Positions 53,872 through 63,071 are shown, counted from the stretch's first letter. The stretch: DNA of 64,000 nucleotides from Streptomyces sp. NBC_01217 (GCF_035994185.1 NZ_CP108538.1:8621501-8685500); one strand, 5' to 3'. The notes: generated from the letters alone by a model not told the origin. Numbers and translations: made by a program.

Positions 53872-53995
53872 GCGGGACCGCCTTCTTCGCAGGGGTGAGT
53901 GCTCATCCGCGGGGATGGTTGATCACACCGTACGGGTGTGGGCGGCGCGCGGACGAGGGGTGTCCTCACGTCGGGAAGAAGTTGTGTCCGAGCCC

Positions 53996-54055
53996 TTGAC
54001 GGGCCCCTGACCGCCCCTCACAGTACTCGTTAATGCGCATTAGTAATACGCATTA
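53996..54055. promoter_or_regulatory. promoter with tandem LacI-type palindromes
   Basis: A TTGACG box (53996-54001) is followed by the perfect 12-bp palindrome TAATGCGCATTA (54031-54042) and a near copy TAATACGCATTA (54044-54055). They lie directly before the LacI gene (ATG 54072) and are the only AT-rich elements in the 200-base divergent region. The central CG fits LacI-family operators. Autoregulation and control of the esterase are inferred. Confidence 0.65.
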
Positions 54056-54071
54056 GCTGATCTGAGGAGTC

Positions 54072-55223
54072 ATGGTGGAGGAGCCCAGGAAGCGGGCCAG
54101 GCCCGGCCGTTCACCCGCGCCGGCAGGCCGCACGGCCCGCCCGCGTCAGGCCGAGGTCGCACGGCTCGCCGGGGTCTCGCAGGCGACGGTCTCGCTCGTG
54201 CTGGCGGACAAGAAGCAGGGCGCCGCGATCTCGGAGGAGACCCGGCGCAATGTTCTGGACGCGGCCCGCAGCCTCGGTTACGTCCCCGACCCGGCGGCCC
54301 GCAGACTCGCGGCGGCCCGCAACAACCTGCTGGGCGTCTTCAGCTTCACCGCGACGTTCCCGACGGATGTGCAGCACTCCTACTACCCGTTCCTGGTGGG
54401 TGTGGAGCGCGAGGCCGCGGAACGCGGTTACGACCTGGTGCTGTTCACCGGGTCGAGCACCGGCGGCGCGGGGGCCGCCGGGCCCGACGCACTGAGCAGG
54501 ATCCGCCTCGCCGACGGCTGTCTGTTCCTGGGGCGCCACGCGCCGGCCCAGGAGCTGCGGCGGCTGGTGGCCGATGGCTTCCCGGTGGTCCACCTCGGCC
54601 GCCGGGACGAACTGGAGGGCCTGGCCTGGGTCGGTGCGGATTACGTGAGCGCCAGCCGCGAGGTCGTCGCCGGCCTTGCCGCGCTGGAGCACCGGCGGAT
54701 GCTGCTGATCCGCGAGGACGACGAGGCACCCGCCTCCACCGACCGTGAACACGGCTTCCTCAAGGGGCTGGAGGCGGCCGGGCTCCCCGGCGGCCCCGGG
54801 GCGGTCTTCCGCTCCGCCGACCCGGAACGAGACCTCACCCCCGAACGGCTGCGGGGCTGGCTCGCCGAGGGCGTCACCGCGCTCGTCGCCGAGGAGACCG
54901 ACACCGGAGCCGCCTGGCGCGCCCTGCGCCGCGCCGTCACCGAAGCCGGGATCGACTGCCCGCGCGACGTCTCGCTCGCGCTCCTCGGCAGCCCGCCCGC
55001 CGACCTCGCGGACGGCCCCGACCCCACCGGCTTCGACATCCCCCGCACCCAACTCGGCGCGGCCGCCGTACGGATGCTTGCCGCGCTGGTCGCGGGGGAG
55101 GAGGCCACCGAACCCCTGGTGGCCTGCGTGTTCAGGCCCGGCATCACGGCAGGGCCCCCGCCCTCGGCCCACCAGGACCGACCGACCGCACCGCCTGCAC
55201 GTACAGCACAAGGAGACCTGTGA
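54072..55223 (+). CDS. LacI-family transcriptional regulator
   Basis: A 383-residue repressor. After a 28-residue basic, Ala/Pro-rich tail comes the helix-turn-helix and hinge (RQAEVARLAGVSQATVSLVLADKKQGAAISEETRRNVLDAARSLGYVPDPAARRLA). The effector domain then reads VGVEREAAERGYDLVLFTGSS, ADGCLFLGRHAPAQELRRLVADGFPVVHLGRRDELEGLAWVGADYVSAS. GAGGAG precedes ATG 54072. Its stop overlaps the next gene's GTG, so it is the first gene of the operon it presumably controls, bound through the palindromes just upstream. Confidence 0.88.
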   Translation: MVEEPRKRARPGRSPAPAGRTARPRQAEVARLAGVSQATVSLVLADKKQGAAISEETRRNVLDAARSLGYVPDPAARRLAAARNNLLGVFSFTATFPTDVQHSYYPFLVGVEREAAERGYDLVLFTGSSTGGAGAAGPDALSRIRLADGCLFLGRHAPAQELRRLVADGFPVVHLGRRDELEGLAWVGADYVSASREVVAGLAALEHRRMLLIREDDEAPASTDREHGFLKGLEAAGLPGGPGAVFRSADPERDLTPERLRGWLAEGVTALVAEETDTGAAWRALRRAVTEAGIDCPRDVSLALLGSPPADLADGPDPTGFDIPRTQLGAAAVRMLAALVAGEEATEPLVACVFRPGITAGPPPSAHQDRPTAPPARTAQGDL

Positions 55224-56830
55224 TACCCGAACCGGACATCCTCGTCGTGGGCGCCGGACTCGGCGGCGTCGCCGCCGCGCTCGCCGCCTGCCGGGCCGGA
55301 CGCACCGTCGTCCTCACCGAGGAGACCGACTGGATCGGCGGCCAGCTCACCTCCCAGGCCGTCCCGCCGGACGAGCACCCGTGGGTGGAGCGGTTCGGCA
55401 CCACCGCCTCGTACCGCCGGCTGCGCGAAGGCATCCGGGCGTACTACCGCCAGTGGTACCCGATGCGCTCGGAAGCCCTCGCCCTCACCGACCTCAACCC
55501 GGGCGCCGGACGGGTCAGCAAGCTCTGCCACGAACCCCGCATCGCGCTCACCGTGCTGGAGGCGATGCTCGCACCGCACCGGGCCGCGGGCCGGCTCACG
55601 CTGCTCACCGAGCACCGGGCCGTGAGCGCGGAGACGGACAACGATGTCATCAGTGCGGTGACCCTGGAGGACCTCCGGACCGGCGACCGCGCCACCGTCA
55701 CCGCCCGTTATGTCATCGACGCCACCGAGACCGGCGAACTCCTCGAACTCGGCGGCGTCGAGCACGCCATGGGCGCCGAGGCACAGAGCGAATTCGACGA
55801 ACCCCACGCCCCCGACCAGCCCCAGCCGCTCAACCAGCAGGGCATCACAGTCTGCTTCGCGCTCTCCCACCACGAGGGCGAGAACCACACCGTCGACCGC
55901 CCCGCCGACTACGCGTTCTGGCGCTCCTACCGCCCCGACTTCTGGCCCGGCCCGCTCCTCGGCCTCCAGGCACCCGATCCGCGTTCCCTGGAACCGGTAC
56001 CGCGCACCTTCGTCCCCAACCCGGACATCGACCCGCTCGCCGTCAGCGCTGACCAGAGCGCGGACGCGGGCGACAAGGAACTGTGGGGCTTCCGCCGCAT
56101 CCTCGCCCGCGGGATGCACCGCCCCGGCGCCTTCGACTCCGACATCACCCTCGTCAACTGGCCGCTCAACGACTACTGGCTCAAGCCGCTCGTCGGCGCC
56201 GGTGAGGAGACCTCGGCCCAAGCGGTCGGCGAGGCACGGCAGTTGTCGCTCTCGCTCCTGTACTGGCTGCAGACCGAGGCCCCGCGCCAGGACGGCGGCA
56301 CCGGCTTCCCCGGACTGCGGATCCGCCCCGACATCACCGGCACCGACGACGGCCTCGCCAAGACCCCGTACGTACGCGAGTCCCGTCGGATCAAGGCCGT
56401 CACCACCGTCACCGAGCACGACGTGGCGATCGACCTCGTCGGCCCGTACGGCGGGACACGCCACCGGGACGCCGTCGGAGTCGGCAGCTACCGCATCGAT
56501 CTGCACCCCTCCACCGGAGGTGACAACTACATCGACATCGGCTCGGTGCCGTTCGAGATCCCGCTCGGCGCCCTCGTGCCGCGCCGCGTCCGCAATCTGC
56601 TGCCCGCCGGCAAGAACATCGGCACCACTCACATCACCAACGGCTGCTACCGGCTCCACCCGGTGGAGTGGAACGTCGGCGAGGTCGCCGGTGCCCTGGC
56701 CGCCCACTGTCTCGCCGAAGGCGTCGAACCGGAGCAGGTCCAGTCCGAGGACAAACGGTACGAGACGTTCGCGCGGGTGCTCGACCGCGACGGGGTCCAG
56801 CGCCACTGGCCCGACGTACGCGGCTACTGA
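55220..56830 (+). CDS. FAD-dependent oxidoreductase
   Basis: A 536-residue flavoprotein of the FAD-dependent oxidoreductase group with a classic dinucleotide fold at the N-terminus (DILVVGAGLGGVAAALAACRAGRTVVLTEETDWIGGQLTSQ). A YVIDATETGELLELGG segment and the C-terminal NLLPAGKNIGTTHITNGCYRLHPVEWNVGEVAGALAAHCL are typical. GTG 55220 overlaps the LacI stop and has AAGGAG upstream. Family members oxidise amine- or polyol-like metabolites; the substrate is unknown. A strong hairpin (56855-56888) follows before the HyuA-like gene. Confidence 0.82.
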   Translation: MIPEPDILVVGAGLGGVAAALAACRAGRTVVLTEETDWIGGQLTSQAVPPDEHPWVERFGTTASYRRLREGIRAYYRQWYPMRSEALALTDLNPGAGRVSKLCHEPRIALTVLEAMLAPHRAAGRLTLLTEHRAVSAETDNDVISAVTLEDLRTGDRATVTARYVIDATETGELLELGGVEHAMGAEAQSEFDEPHAPDQPQPLNQQGITVCFALSHHEGENHTVDRPADYAFWRSYRPDFWPGPLLGLQAPDPRSLEPVPRTFVPNPDIDPLAVSADQSADAGDKELWGFRRILARGMHRPGAFDSDITLVNWPLNDYWLKPLVGAGEETSAQAVGEARQLSLSLLYWLQTEAPRQDGGTGFPGLRIRPDITGTDDGLAKTPYVRESRRIKAVTTVTEHDVAIDLVGPYGGTRHRDAVGVGSYRIDLHPSTGGDNYIDIGSVPFEIPLGALVPRRVRNLLPAGKNIGTTHITNGCYRLHPVEWNVGEVAGALAAHCLAEGVEPEQVQSEDKRYETFARVLDRDGVQRHWPDVRGY

Positions 56831-56854
56831 CCGCCGGCCCCGAACCGGTGAAAC

Positions 56855-56888
56855 GCCGGGTGGGACAGCTCCACCTGTCCCACCCGGC
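56855..56888 (+). terminator. 14-bp perfect intra-operon hairpin
   Basis: GCCGGGTGGGACAG (56855-56868), six-base loop, and CTGTCCCACCCGGC (56875-56888) form a perfect stem between the FAD oxidoreductase and HyuA-like genes. As the genes on both sides seem to belong to one pathway, it may be a partial terminator or an mRNA-stabilising/processing element. Confidence 0.6.
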
Positions 56889-56930
56889 CCGCCCGCGCAT
56901 CAACCCACTCGCACAAGGAGGTGCCCAGCC

Positions 56931-59060
56931 ATGACCACCCACCGCATCCGCGTCGGCATAGACGTGGGCGGAACCTTCACCGACGCCGTGGCCGTCGACG
57001 CCACGACCCTCGAACTCCTGGGGCAGGTGAAGGTTCCCACCAGCCACCACCACGAGGACGGGGTCGCCCATGGCATCGTCCAAGCGCTCGACCGGCTGCT
57101 GGAGCAGACCGGCCGCGCCGCCGAGGACGTCGCCTTCCTGGCACACGGCACGACACAGGCTACCAACGCCCTGCTGGAGGGCGATGTCGCCACCGTCGGA
57201 CTGATCGGCATCGGAGCGGGTCCCGGCGGTGCGCTCACCCGCCGCCTCGCCTCGCTCGGCAGGCTCGAACTCACCCCGGGCAAACGGCTCCCGCTCTCCT
57301 ACGCGCATGTGGCCGACCCCGACGACCCGGACGAGGTGCGGCGGGCCGTCGACGCGGTCGTCCGGGACGGTGCCCAAGTCCTCGTCGCCAGCGAGCCGTT
57401 CAGCGTCGACCGCCCGGAGGGGGAGCGGACGGTCCTCGACACGGCCCGCCCGCACGGCCTCCCGATGACGGCCGCGCACGAGATCACCTCCCTGTACGGC
57501 CTCGCCAAGCGGACCCGGACCGCCGTGGTCAACGCCGCGATCCTGCCGCGCATGCTCGCCACCGCCGACCTCGTCGACGCCTCCATCACCAAGGCCGGGG
57601 TGAGCGCACCTCTGATGGTGATGCGCTGCGACGGCGGTGTGATGTCGCTCGACGAGATGCGCAGACGCCCGCTGCTGACCGTGCTCTCCGGACCCGCCGC
57701 GGGGGTGGCCGGTGCGCTGATGCAGGAGCGGATCAGCGAGGGCCTGTTCCTGGAGACCGGGGGCACTTCCACCGACATCAGCGTCGTCCGACGCGGCAAG
57801 GTCGCCGTCCGGCACGCCACCGTTCTCGGCAAGGCGTCGTACCTGTCCGCGCTCGACGTGCGGACCGTGGGCGTCGGCGGCGGCTCCATGGTCCGGATCG
57901 GCGGCGGCAAGGTGATCGGTGCCGGGCCGCGCAGCGCGCACATCGCCGGACTGCCGTACGCCTGCTTCGCCACTCTCGAAGAGCTGCGCGACGCGCGCGT
58001 CACCACCGTCCGGCCGATGCAGGGCGATCCCGACGACTACGCCGTCATCGACGCGGCCGGCGGCAGGTACGCGATCACGATGACCTGCGCGGCCAACGCG
58101 CTGGGCCGGGTTCCCGAGGGCGACTTCGCCCGCTGCGACCAGGACGTGGCCCGTGCCGCCCTGGCTCCGCTGGCCGCCGCGCTCTCCACCGATGTCGCGA
58201 CGGCAGCCGCCCGGCTCCTCGACGCGGGCACCGAACAGGTCAGGGCCGTGACCGACGCGATGATCCGCGACTACCGGCTCGACAAGGACACCGCGGTACT
58301 GGTCGGCGGCGGCGGAGGCGCCGCATCCGTCACCCCCCATCTCGCCTCCGTCACCGGTCAGGAGGGCCGGATCGCACAGCACAACGAGGTCATCAGCCCC
58401 ATCGGGGTCGCCCTTGCCCTGGTCCGTGAGCAGATCGAGCGGATCATCCCGGGCGCCGGCCAGGAACAGATCCTTGCCGTCCGCGCCGAGGCCGAGGCGG
58501 CCGTCGTGGCGCAGGGCGCCGCGGCGGACGGGGTGGAGGTCGAGGTGACCGTGGACCCGCAGACCAGTACCGTTCGGGCGGTGGCCACCGGCGCCACCGA
58601 ACTGCGCACCCAGGACCGCGCACACCGCGCCGACGCGAACGAACGGCTGCGCGCCGCGGCGGCCAGCCTCAAAGCCGACCCGTCGGCCGTGAGTGTCCTT
58701 GCCGGCACCCCCGCCCACACGGTCTACGGCACCGAGATCCGCCGCCGGTTCCGCACCACCCGGCACCCGGTGCGGGTCGTCGACGCCGACGGTGTCGTCC
58801 GGCTGCACGCCTCCGACGCCCGGGTGGAGACCACCACCGTGGGCAGCGCCCCCGAGACCCTCGCCCGGCTCGTCGCCGACGCCACCTCCTACGGCGACGG
58901 CGGCGTCCGCGCCCCCGCACTGCGCCTGCTGCTCGGCGCCCGCATCGCCGACCTCTCCGGCGTCCTGGATCCACAGCCGCTGCTCGCCCTGGCCCGCAGC
59001 GAACTCGGCACCCGTGCGGCGGACGAGTGCGTGGTCGCGGTCGTGGAGGTACGGACATGA
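56931..59060 (+). CDS. hydantoinase/oxoprolinase HyuA-type protein
   Basis: A 709-residue ATP-dependent amidohydrolase subunit of the HyuA/oxoprolinase family. The actin-like ATPase motifs are RVGIDVGGTFTDAVAVD (N-terminus), FLAHGTTQATNALLEG, LETGGTSTDISVV and TVGVGGGSMVRIGGG; the conserved GGGGGAASVTPHLA follows near residue 465. AAGGAGG lies before ATG 56931. HyuA normally works with a HyuB partner, but none is encoded here; the next gene is unrelated. Reaction type (ATP-driven opening of a cyclic amide or carboxylation) can only be guessed. Confidence 0.85.
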   Translation: MTTHRIRVGIDVGGTFTDAVAVDATTLELLGQVKVPTSHHHEDGVAHGIVQALDRLLEQTGRAAEDVAFLAHGTTQATNALLEGDVATVGLIGIGAGPGGALTRRLASLGRLELTPGKRLPLSYAHVADPDDPDEVRRAVDAVVRDGAQVLVASEPFSVDRPEGERTVLDTARPHGLPMTAAHEITSLYGLAKRTRTAVVNAAILPRMLATADLVDASITKAGVSAPLMVMRCDGGVMSLDEMRRRPLLTVLSGPAAGVAGALMQERISEGLFLETGGTSTDISVVRRGKVAVRHATVLGKASYLSALDVRTVGVGGGSMVRIGGGKVIGAGPRSAHIAGLPYACFATLEELRDARVTTVRPMQGDPDDYAVIDAAGGRYAITMTCAANALGRVPEGDFARCDQDVARAALAPLAAALSTDVATAAARLLDAGTEQVRAVTDAMIRDYRLDKDTAVLVGGGGGAASVTPHLASVTGQEGRIAQHNEVISPIGVALALVREQIERIIPGAGQEQILAVRAEAEAAVVAQGAAADGVEVEVTVDPQTSTVRAVATGATELRTQDRAHRADANERLRAAAASLKADPSAVSVLAGTPAHTVYGTEIRRRFRTTRHPVRVVDADGVVRLHASDARVETTTVGSAPETLARLVADATSYGDGGVRAPALRLLLGARIADLSGVLDPQPLLALARSELGTRAADECVVAVVEVRT

Positions 59061-59644
59061 GCGCGCTCATCGACCTCTCCGCCACGGACGACATCGAATT
59101 CGGTGTACAGCTCCTGGCCGGCACACCCACGCACGAAGGCCGCGACCGCGACCTGCTGCGCCACTGGGCCACCGCGGCAACGGAGTTCGGCGCCCGCCTC
59201 GCCCCCGTGCCGTCCCGCGCCCGCATCGTCGAACGCGACGGCGGACTGGAATACGGCCTCCTCGCCCGCTACACCTCACGCCCCGCGACAGTCGAGCTCT
59301 ACACCGACACTCTCGCTCGCGCCGAAGCCCTGATCGACGAGCGAGGCTGGCGCCACTGGTACCCGGCGGGCTCCGTGCGCGCCGCGGCCCTGGCGCACGA
59401 GGCCGTCCATGAACAGCTCCACCACGGCCCGGCGAAGACGGAGCTGAAACGCGCGCTCGGCCATGTCCTGCTGCGCGCCGGCCGTCGGCGGCTGTACGGC
59501 CATGTCGCCGGGGCCGAGGAGATCGCCGCCCACGCCCACGCCCGTACCGCCTGTGGACTCGGCCGCAGTCCGCTGCTGCTGACCGCCGCGCTCGCCGCAG
59601 CCGGCGACCGCACCACCACCGTCCCGCACGGAAGAGAGAAGTAA
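59057..59644 (+). CDS. conserved hypothetical protein with HEAVH motif
   Basis: A 195-residue cytoplasmic protein that I do not recognise. It overlaps the HyuA-like stop by 4 bases and precedes the permease by 4 bases, so it belongs to the pathway. Near residue 114 it has ALAHEAVHEQLHH, an HExxH motif as in zinc metallopeptidases, with a further His-His after it. The N-terminal half (LLRHWATAATEFGARLAPVPSRARIVERDGGLEYGLLARYTSRPATVELYTDTLARAEALIDERGW) looks like a mixed alpha/beta domain. HExxH can also occur by chance in helices, so a metal role is a hypothesis. Confidence 0.6.
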   Translation: MSALIDLSATDDIEFGVQLLAGTPTHEGRDRDLLRHWATAATEFGARLAPVPSRARIVERDGGLEYGLLARYTSRPATVELYTDTLARAEALIDERGWRHWYPAGSVRAAALAHEAVHEQLHHGPAKTELKRALGHVLLRAGRRRLYGHVAGAEEIAAHAHARTACGLGRSPLLLTAALAAAGDRTTTVPHGREK

Positions 59645-59648
59645 CGCC

Positions 59649-60932
59649 ATGGGCGTCGTCATCCTCCTCGTCATGGCGGCAGGTGTCGCCGCGATGCTCA
59701 CCCGGAAACTCCCCACGGCCTTCGCGCTCGTCGTCCTGGCCGTCGTCATCGCCTTCGCCGCGGGCGCCCCGCTCACCGGCAAGAACAGCGTCCTGGACAC
59801 CGTCCTCCAGGAAGGCGCACCGGCCCTCGCCGCCACCATGATCGCCATCCTGCTCGGCTCCTGGCTCGGCAAGCTGCTGGACGAGACGGGCATCGCGGGC
59901 ACCCTCGTCCGCAAGATCGTCGAATTCGGCGGTGACCGCCCGGTCGTGGTGGCCCTCGGTGTCCTCGCCGTCTCCACCCTCGTCGGTACGGTGACGGGCT
60001 CCGCGCCCGCCGCGATGCTCGCCGGGATCATCGGCATCCCCGCGATGATCGCCGTCGGCATCCCCAAGGTCACCGCGGCCGGCACGATCCTCATGGGCAT
60101 CGCGGCGGGAATGCCGTTCGAGCTCCCCATCTGGCAGTTCTTCTCCACCGCGCTCGAACTGCCCGTCCCCACCGTCCGCGGCTTCATGATCAAACTGTTC
60201 CCGTTCGCACTGGTAGCCGCAGTCCTCTTCGTCCTCATCGAGTCCCGCCGCCGCGGCGTCGAACACGCCTGGTCCGCCAAGTCCCTCGCGGCCGAGCCGC
60301 GTTCCGGCCGACGGGTCCGGCTCGGCGACGCCCCCTGGTACGCGCTGCTCACCCCGGTCGTGCCCCTGGTCCTGGCCCTCGGTCTCGACGTCGCCATCAT
60401 TCCCTCGCTGCTCGCGGGCGTCCTCTACTGCCTGGTCACCACCACCCGCCCGCGCGAGATGAACAAGCGGCTGCTGCGCACGCTCCACGGAGGATTCGAG
60501 GTCGCCGCCGCACCGATCGCCCTGTTCATCGCCATCGGCATCCTGCTCGCCGCCGTGAAACTGCCCGGGGCGATCGACGCGCTCGAACCCCTCGTCAAGG
60601 CGGTGAGCCCGCAGAACGCGGTGCTGTTCGTGCTCGTCTTCACCGTTCTCGTACCGCTCTGCCTCTACCGCGGCCCGCTCAATGTCTTCGGCCTCGGTGC
60701 GGGCATCGCCGGTGTCCTGATCGCCGCGGGCATCTACCCCGCGACCGCGGTACTGGGGCTCGCCACCTCCTACAACCAGGTGTTCGGCGTCGCCGACCCC
60801 ACGAGCACCCAGACGGTGTGGAGCGCGCAGTACGCGGGCGTCACGCCGCAGCAGGTGATGGTCCGCACGCTGCCGTACGTCTGGGCCGTCGCCCTCGGCG
60901 GCTTCTGCGTGACCGCCGCCACGTATCTCTGA
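59649..60932 (+). CDS. organic-anion permease (ion-transporter superfamily)
   Basis: A 427-residue integral membrane protein with about eleven helices. It has the inverted-repeat hairpin features of the ion-transporter superfamily (GntP/CitMHS/DcuC-like): VSTLVGTVTGSAPAAMLAGIIGIPAMI in the first half and YRGPLNVFGLGAGIAGVLIAAGIYPATAVLGLATSYNQVFGVADPTSTQT in the second. These families carry gluconate, citrate or C4-dicarboxylates. As the only transporter in the operon it probably imports the pathway's acidic substrate. Confidence 0.75.
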   Translation: MGVVILLVMAAGVAAMLTRKLPTAFALVVLAVVIAFAAGAPLTGKNSVLDTVLQEGAPALAATMIAILLGSWLGKLLDETGIAGTLVRKIVEFGGDRPVVVALGVLAVSTLVGTVTGSAPAAMLAGIIGIPAMIAVGIPKVTAAGTILMGIAAGMPFELPIWQFFSTALELPVPTVRGFMIKLFPFALVAAVLFVLIESRRRGVEHAWSAKSLAAEPRSGRRVRLGDAPWYALLTPVVPLVLALGLDVAIIPSLLAGVLYCLVTTTRPREMNKRLLRTLHGGFEVAAAPIALFIAIGILLAAVKLPGAIDALEPLVKAVSPQNAVLFVLVFTVLVPLCLYRGPLNVFGLGAGIAGVLIAAGIYPATAVLGLATSYNQVFGVADPTSTQTVWSAQYAGVTPQQVMVRTLPYVWAVALGGFCVTAATYL

Positions 60933-60964
60933 CACGTTCACCACTCCTGGGACGGAGTTCACCC

Positions 60965-61990
60965 ATGAACGAACCGCAGAGCCACCCCGAGAACGAGCCG
61001 CAGATGGGCCGCCGCCTCTTCCTTCGCTCAGCCGCAGCCGCCGGTACGGTCCTCGCCGTCGGCGCCACCACGACCGGCACGGCGGCCGCCGCGCCCGCGG
61101 GCTTCCCCGACTACCGGTACGTCAAGACGCTGCTGCAGCCCTCGCAGCTGAAGTACAACCCCACCGGCGAGATCATCTTCCCCTGCATCAGGGGAACGGC
61201 GGGCCGGGTGGCGACGCCGCTGGGGCGGTACTACCTCTACTACGCACCGCACGACGCCCCCGGTGGTATCTGCCTCGCCTACGGCGACAACATCGAGGGC
61301 CCCTTCACCGAGTACCCCGCCAACCCGATCGTGGCCAACGATTGGCAGCCGCACTACAAGGTCAGTCATGTCTCGTCGCCGCACGTCCTGTGGAACGAGG
61401 ACACGCACGAGATGTGGCTCTACTTCCACGGTGAGAACACCACGACCCGCCTCGCCCGCTCGAAGGACGGCATCCACTTCACGTACGACAAGGTGGTGCT
61501 GAACACGGCGATGCTCCCGGCCGGGACGACGGAGACGTCGTACGCCCGGGTCTTCCGGCACGATCTGCCCTTGCGGGGGGCCCGCTACGTGATGCTGTTC
61601 ATGCTGAACAACACCACCAATCACCGTGACATCCACTGGGGCTGGTCCGCCGACGGCCGGGGCTGGACGTTCGACCAGAAACCACTGGTCAGCCATGCCG
61701 ACGTCGGTGCCGTGAATGTCGGGGGCCCGCATCTGCTCACCCGCAACGGCAGCGCGTACGTCGTCTACAACACCGACAAGGGGAGCGGCGGCAACCTCCT
61801 GATCACGGAGGTCGGCAACGACTTCTCCCGCCGCGACCACCTGGGCCTCTTCCACGACTCGCTCGCCGGCGCACCGGACAACGGGCGCAGCGCGGCGCCG
61901 AGTTTCGGTACGCAGAACGGGACGGCTTACATGGTCTACGAGGCGGGTGAGCGACTCCAGGGGGCCATCGCGGTGGCCCGAGCGGTTTAG
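60965..61990 (+). CDS. Tat-exported five-bladed-propeller protein
   Basis: A 341-residue protein with a twin-arginine signal (MGRRLFLRSAAAAGTVLAVGATTTGTAAAA). The mature part has GH43/GH32-like propeller repeats: YYLYYAPHDAPGGICLAYGDNIEGPFTEYP, VSSPHVLWNEDTHEMWLYFHGENTTTRLARSKDGIHFTYD, DIHWGWSADGRGWTFD. It probably binds or cleaves a glycan outside the cell. Its TAG stop (61988-61990) uses the first base of the IS at 61990; without the IS the codon would be TAA at the same place, so the protein is complete. Confidence 0.72.
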   Translation: MNEPQSHPENEPQMGRRLFLRSAAAAGTVLAVGATTTGTAAAAPAGFPDYRYVKTLLQPSQLKYNPTGEIIFPCIRGTAGRVATPLGRYYLYYAPHDAPGGICLAYGDNIEGPFTEYPANPIVANDWQPHYKVSHVSSPHVLWNEDTHEMWLYFHGENTTTRLARSKDGIHFTYDKVVLNTAMLPAGTTETSYARVFRHDLPLRGARYVMLFMLNNTTNHRDIHWGWSADGRGWTFDQKPLVSHADVGAVNVGGPHLLTRNGSAYVVYNTDKGSGGNLLITEVGNDFSRRDHLGLFHDSLAGAPDNGRSAAPSFGTQNGTAYMVYEAGERLQGAIAVARAV

Positions 61991-63071
61991 GTCCTGTACG
62001 GAGTTCAGATCATGCTCGTCGGGTGATGCTGCGTAGCCACAGCATCGTGCCGCACAGGTGGAGTCCGGCCAGGTAGCTCTCGGGAGTCTTGTCGTAGCGG
62101 GTGGCGATCCCGCGCCAGTTGCGCAGCCGGTTGATGCACCGCTCGACCGTGTTGCGGTCCTTGTACAGCTCGGCGTCGTGACTGACGGGGCGGCCTCCGC
62201 GCGAGCCCTTCTTTTTGCGGTTGGCCGTCTGGTCCGCCTTCTCCGGGATCACCGCCCGGATTTGGCGTTTGCGCAGGTAGGCGCGGTTGCGGCGGGAGGA
62301 GTACGCCTTGTCGCCGGCGACCGCGTCCGGGCGGGTGCGGGGCCGGCCCCTCCTGCCACGGACCTTGATCTTGTCCACGACCCGCGCGAACTGCGGGCTG
62401 TCACCGGCCTGGCCGGGGGTGAGGACGAACGACAGTGGACGGCAGCGCCGTTCGGCTGACAAGTGCACCTTGCTGGTCAGCCCGCCCCGGGAACGACCGA
62501 GCTCAGCAGCCTTCAAACGGGCCCGGCGGCGTCGCCGCAACCGCTGCCGCTCGGCTCGTTCCGGGTCCCCGTCCTGATCGTATTGCGGCTCCCGTCCCTT
62601 CTTCCCGCCCCCTTTTCGGACTCTGCGGCCTCCACCAGCGCTTCCAACTGCTCTTCGTCCAGAACCATCCCGGCGGCGTGGTGGTGAGCGCGGGAGGTAG
62701 CAGAGTCCACGCTGACCAGCGACAGGTCTGCCTCACCGCGTTCTGCGGCATAACCGATGACCGTCTCCATCAGGTGCTGGAAGACGCCCTCGCGCGTCCA
62801 GATACGGAAGCGGTCGTAGACGCTCGACCACGGACCGTACTCGGCAGGCACGTCTCGCCAGGGGCTGCCGGTGCGGAACCGCCACATCGTCGCGTTGAAG
62901 TGTTTTCGCAGGTCAGGTATGGGTCCGGATACTCCCAGCGGGAGGTGGGGCTCAATCAGGGACCACTGCTCATCGGTCACATCGCCACGTGCCATACCTG
63001 ATGGCCTATCAAGCGCACACGGTTCCGCGCTGCGGATTGCCCGAACCGTGATCTGAACTCCGTACAGGACC
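61990..63071 (-). mobile_element. IS5-family (IS427-group-like) insertion sequence
   Basis: A 1,082-bp element bounded by perfect 23-bp inverted repeats (61990-62012 and 63049-63071; outer end GGTCCTGTACGGAGTTCAGA). It is flanked by TA on each side (61988-61989 and 63072-63073), a plausible target duplication. The only gene is a two-frame transposase on the minus strand. The perfect ends and intact catalytic residues suggest a recent, possibly active insertion. Confidence 0.9.
62010..62995 (-). CDS. IS5-family transposase, two frames joined by -1 frameshift
   Basis: The first frame (ATG 62995) encodes the N-terminal DUF4096-type domain (TDEQWSLIEPHLPL ... FRTGSPWRDVPAEYGPWSSVYDRFRIW) and the first catalytic Asp in VSVDSATSRAHHHAAG. 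The second frame, ending at 62010 inside the left repeat, has the second Asp in VAGDKAYSSRRNRAYLR and Glu in RNTVERCINRLRNWRGIATRYDK, completing the DDE triad. The frames are shifted by -1 and meet at an A4G5 run (minus strand, 62608-62617), a usual slippery site in this IS group. A full product of about 328 residues is therefore expected. Confidence 0.88.

Noticed and set aside
61990..63071. IS insertion truncating the propeller protein
   Set aside because: At first the stop codon at the IS edge looked like a truncation, but the reconstructed empty site has a stop at the same codon, so the protein is complete.
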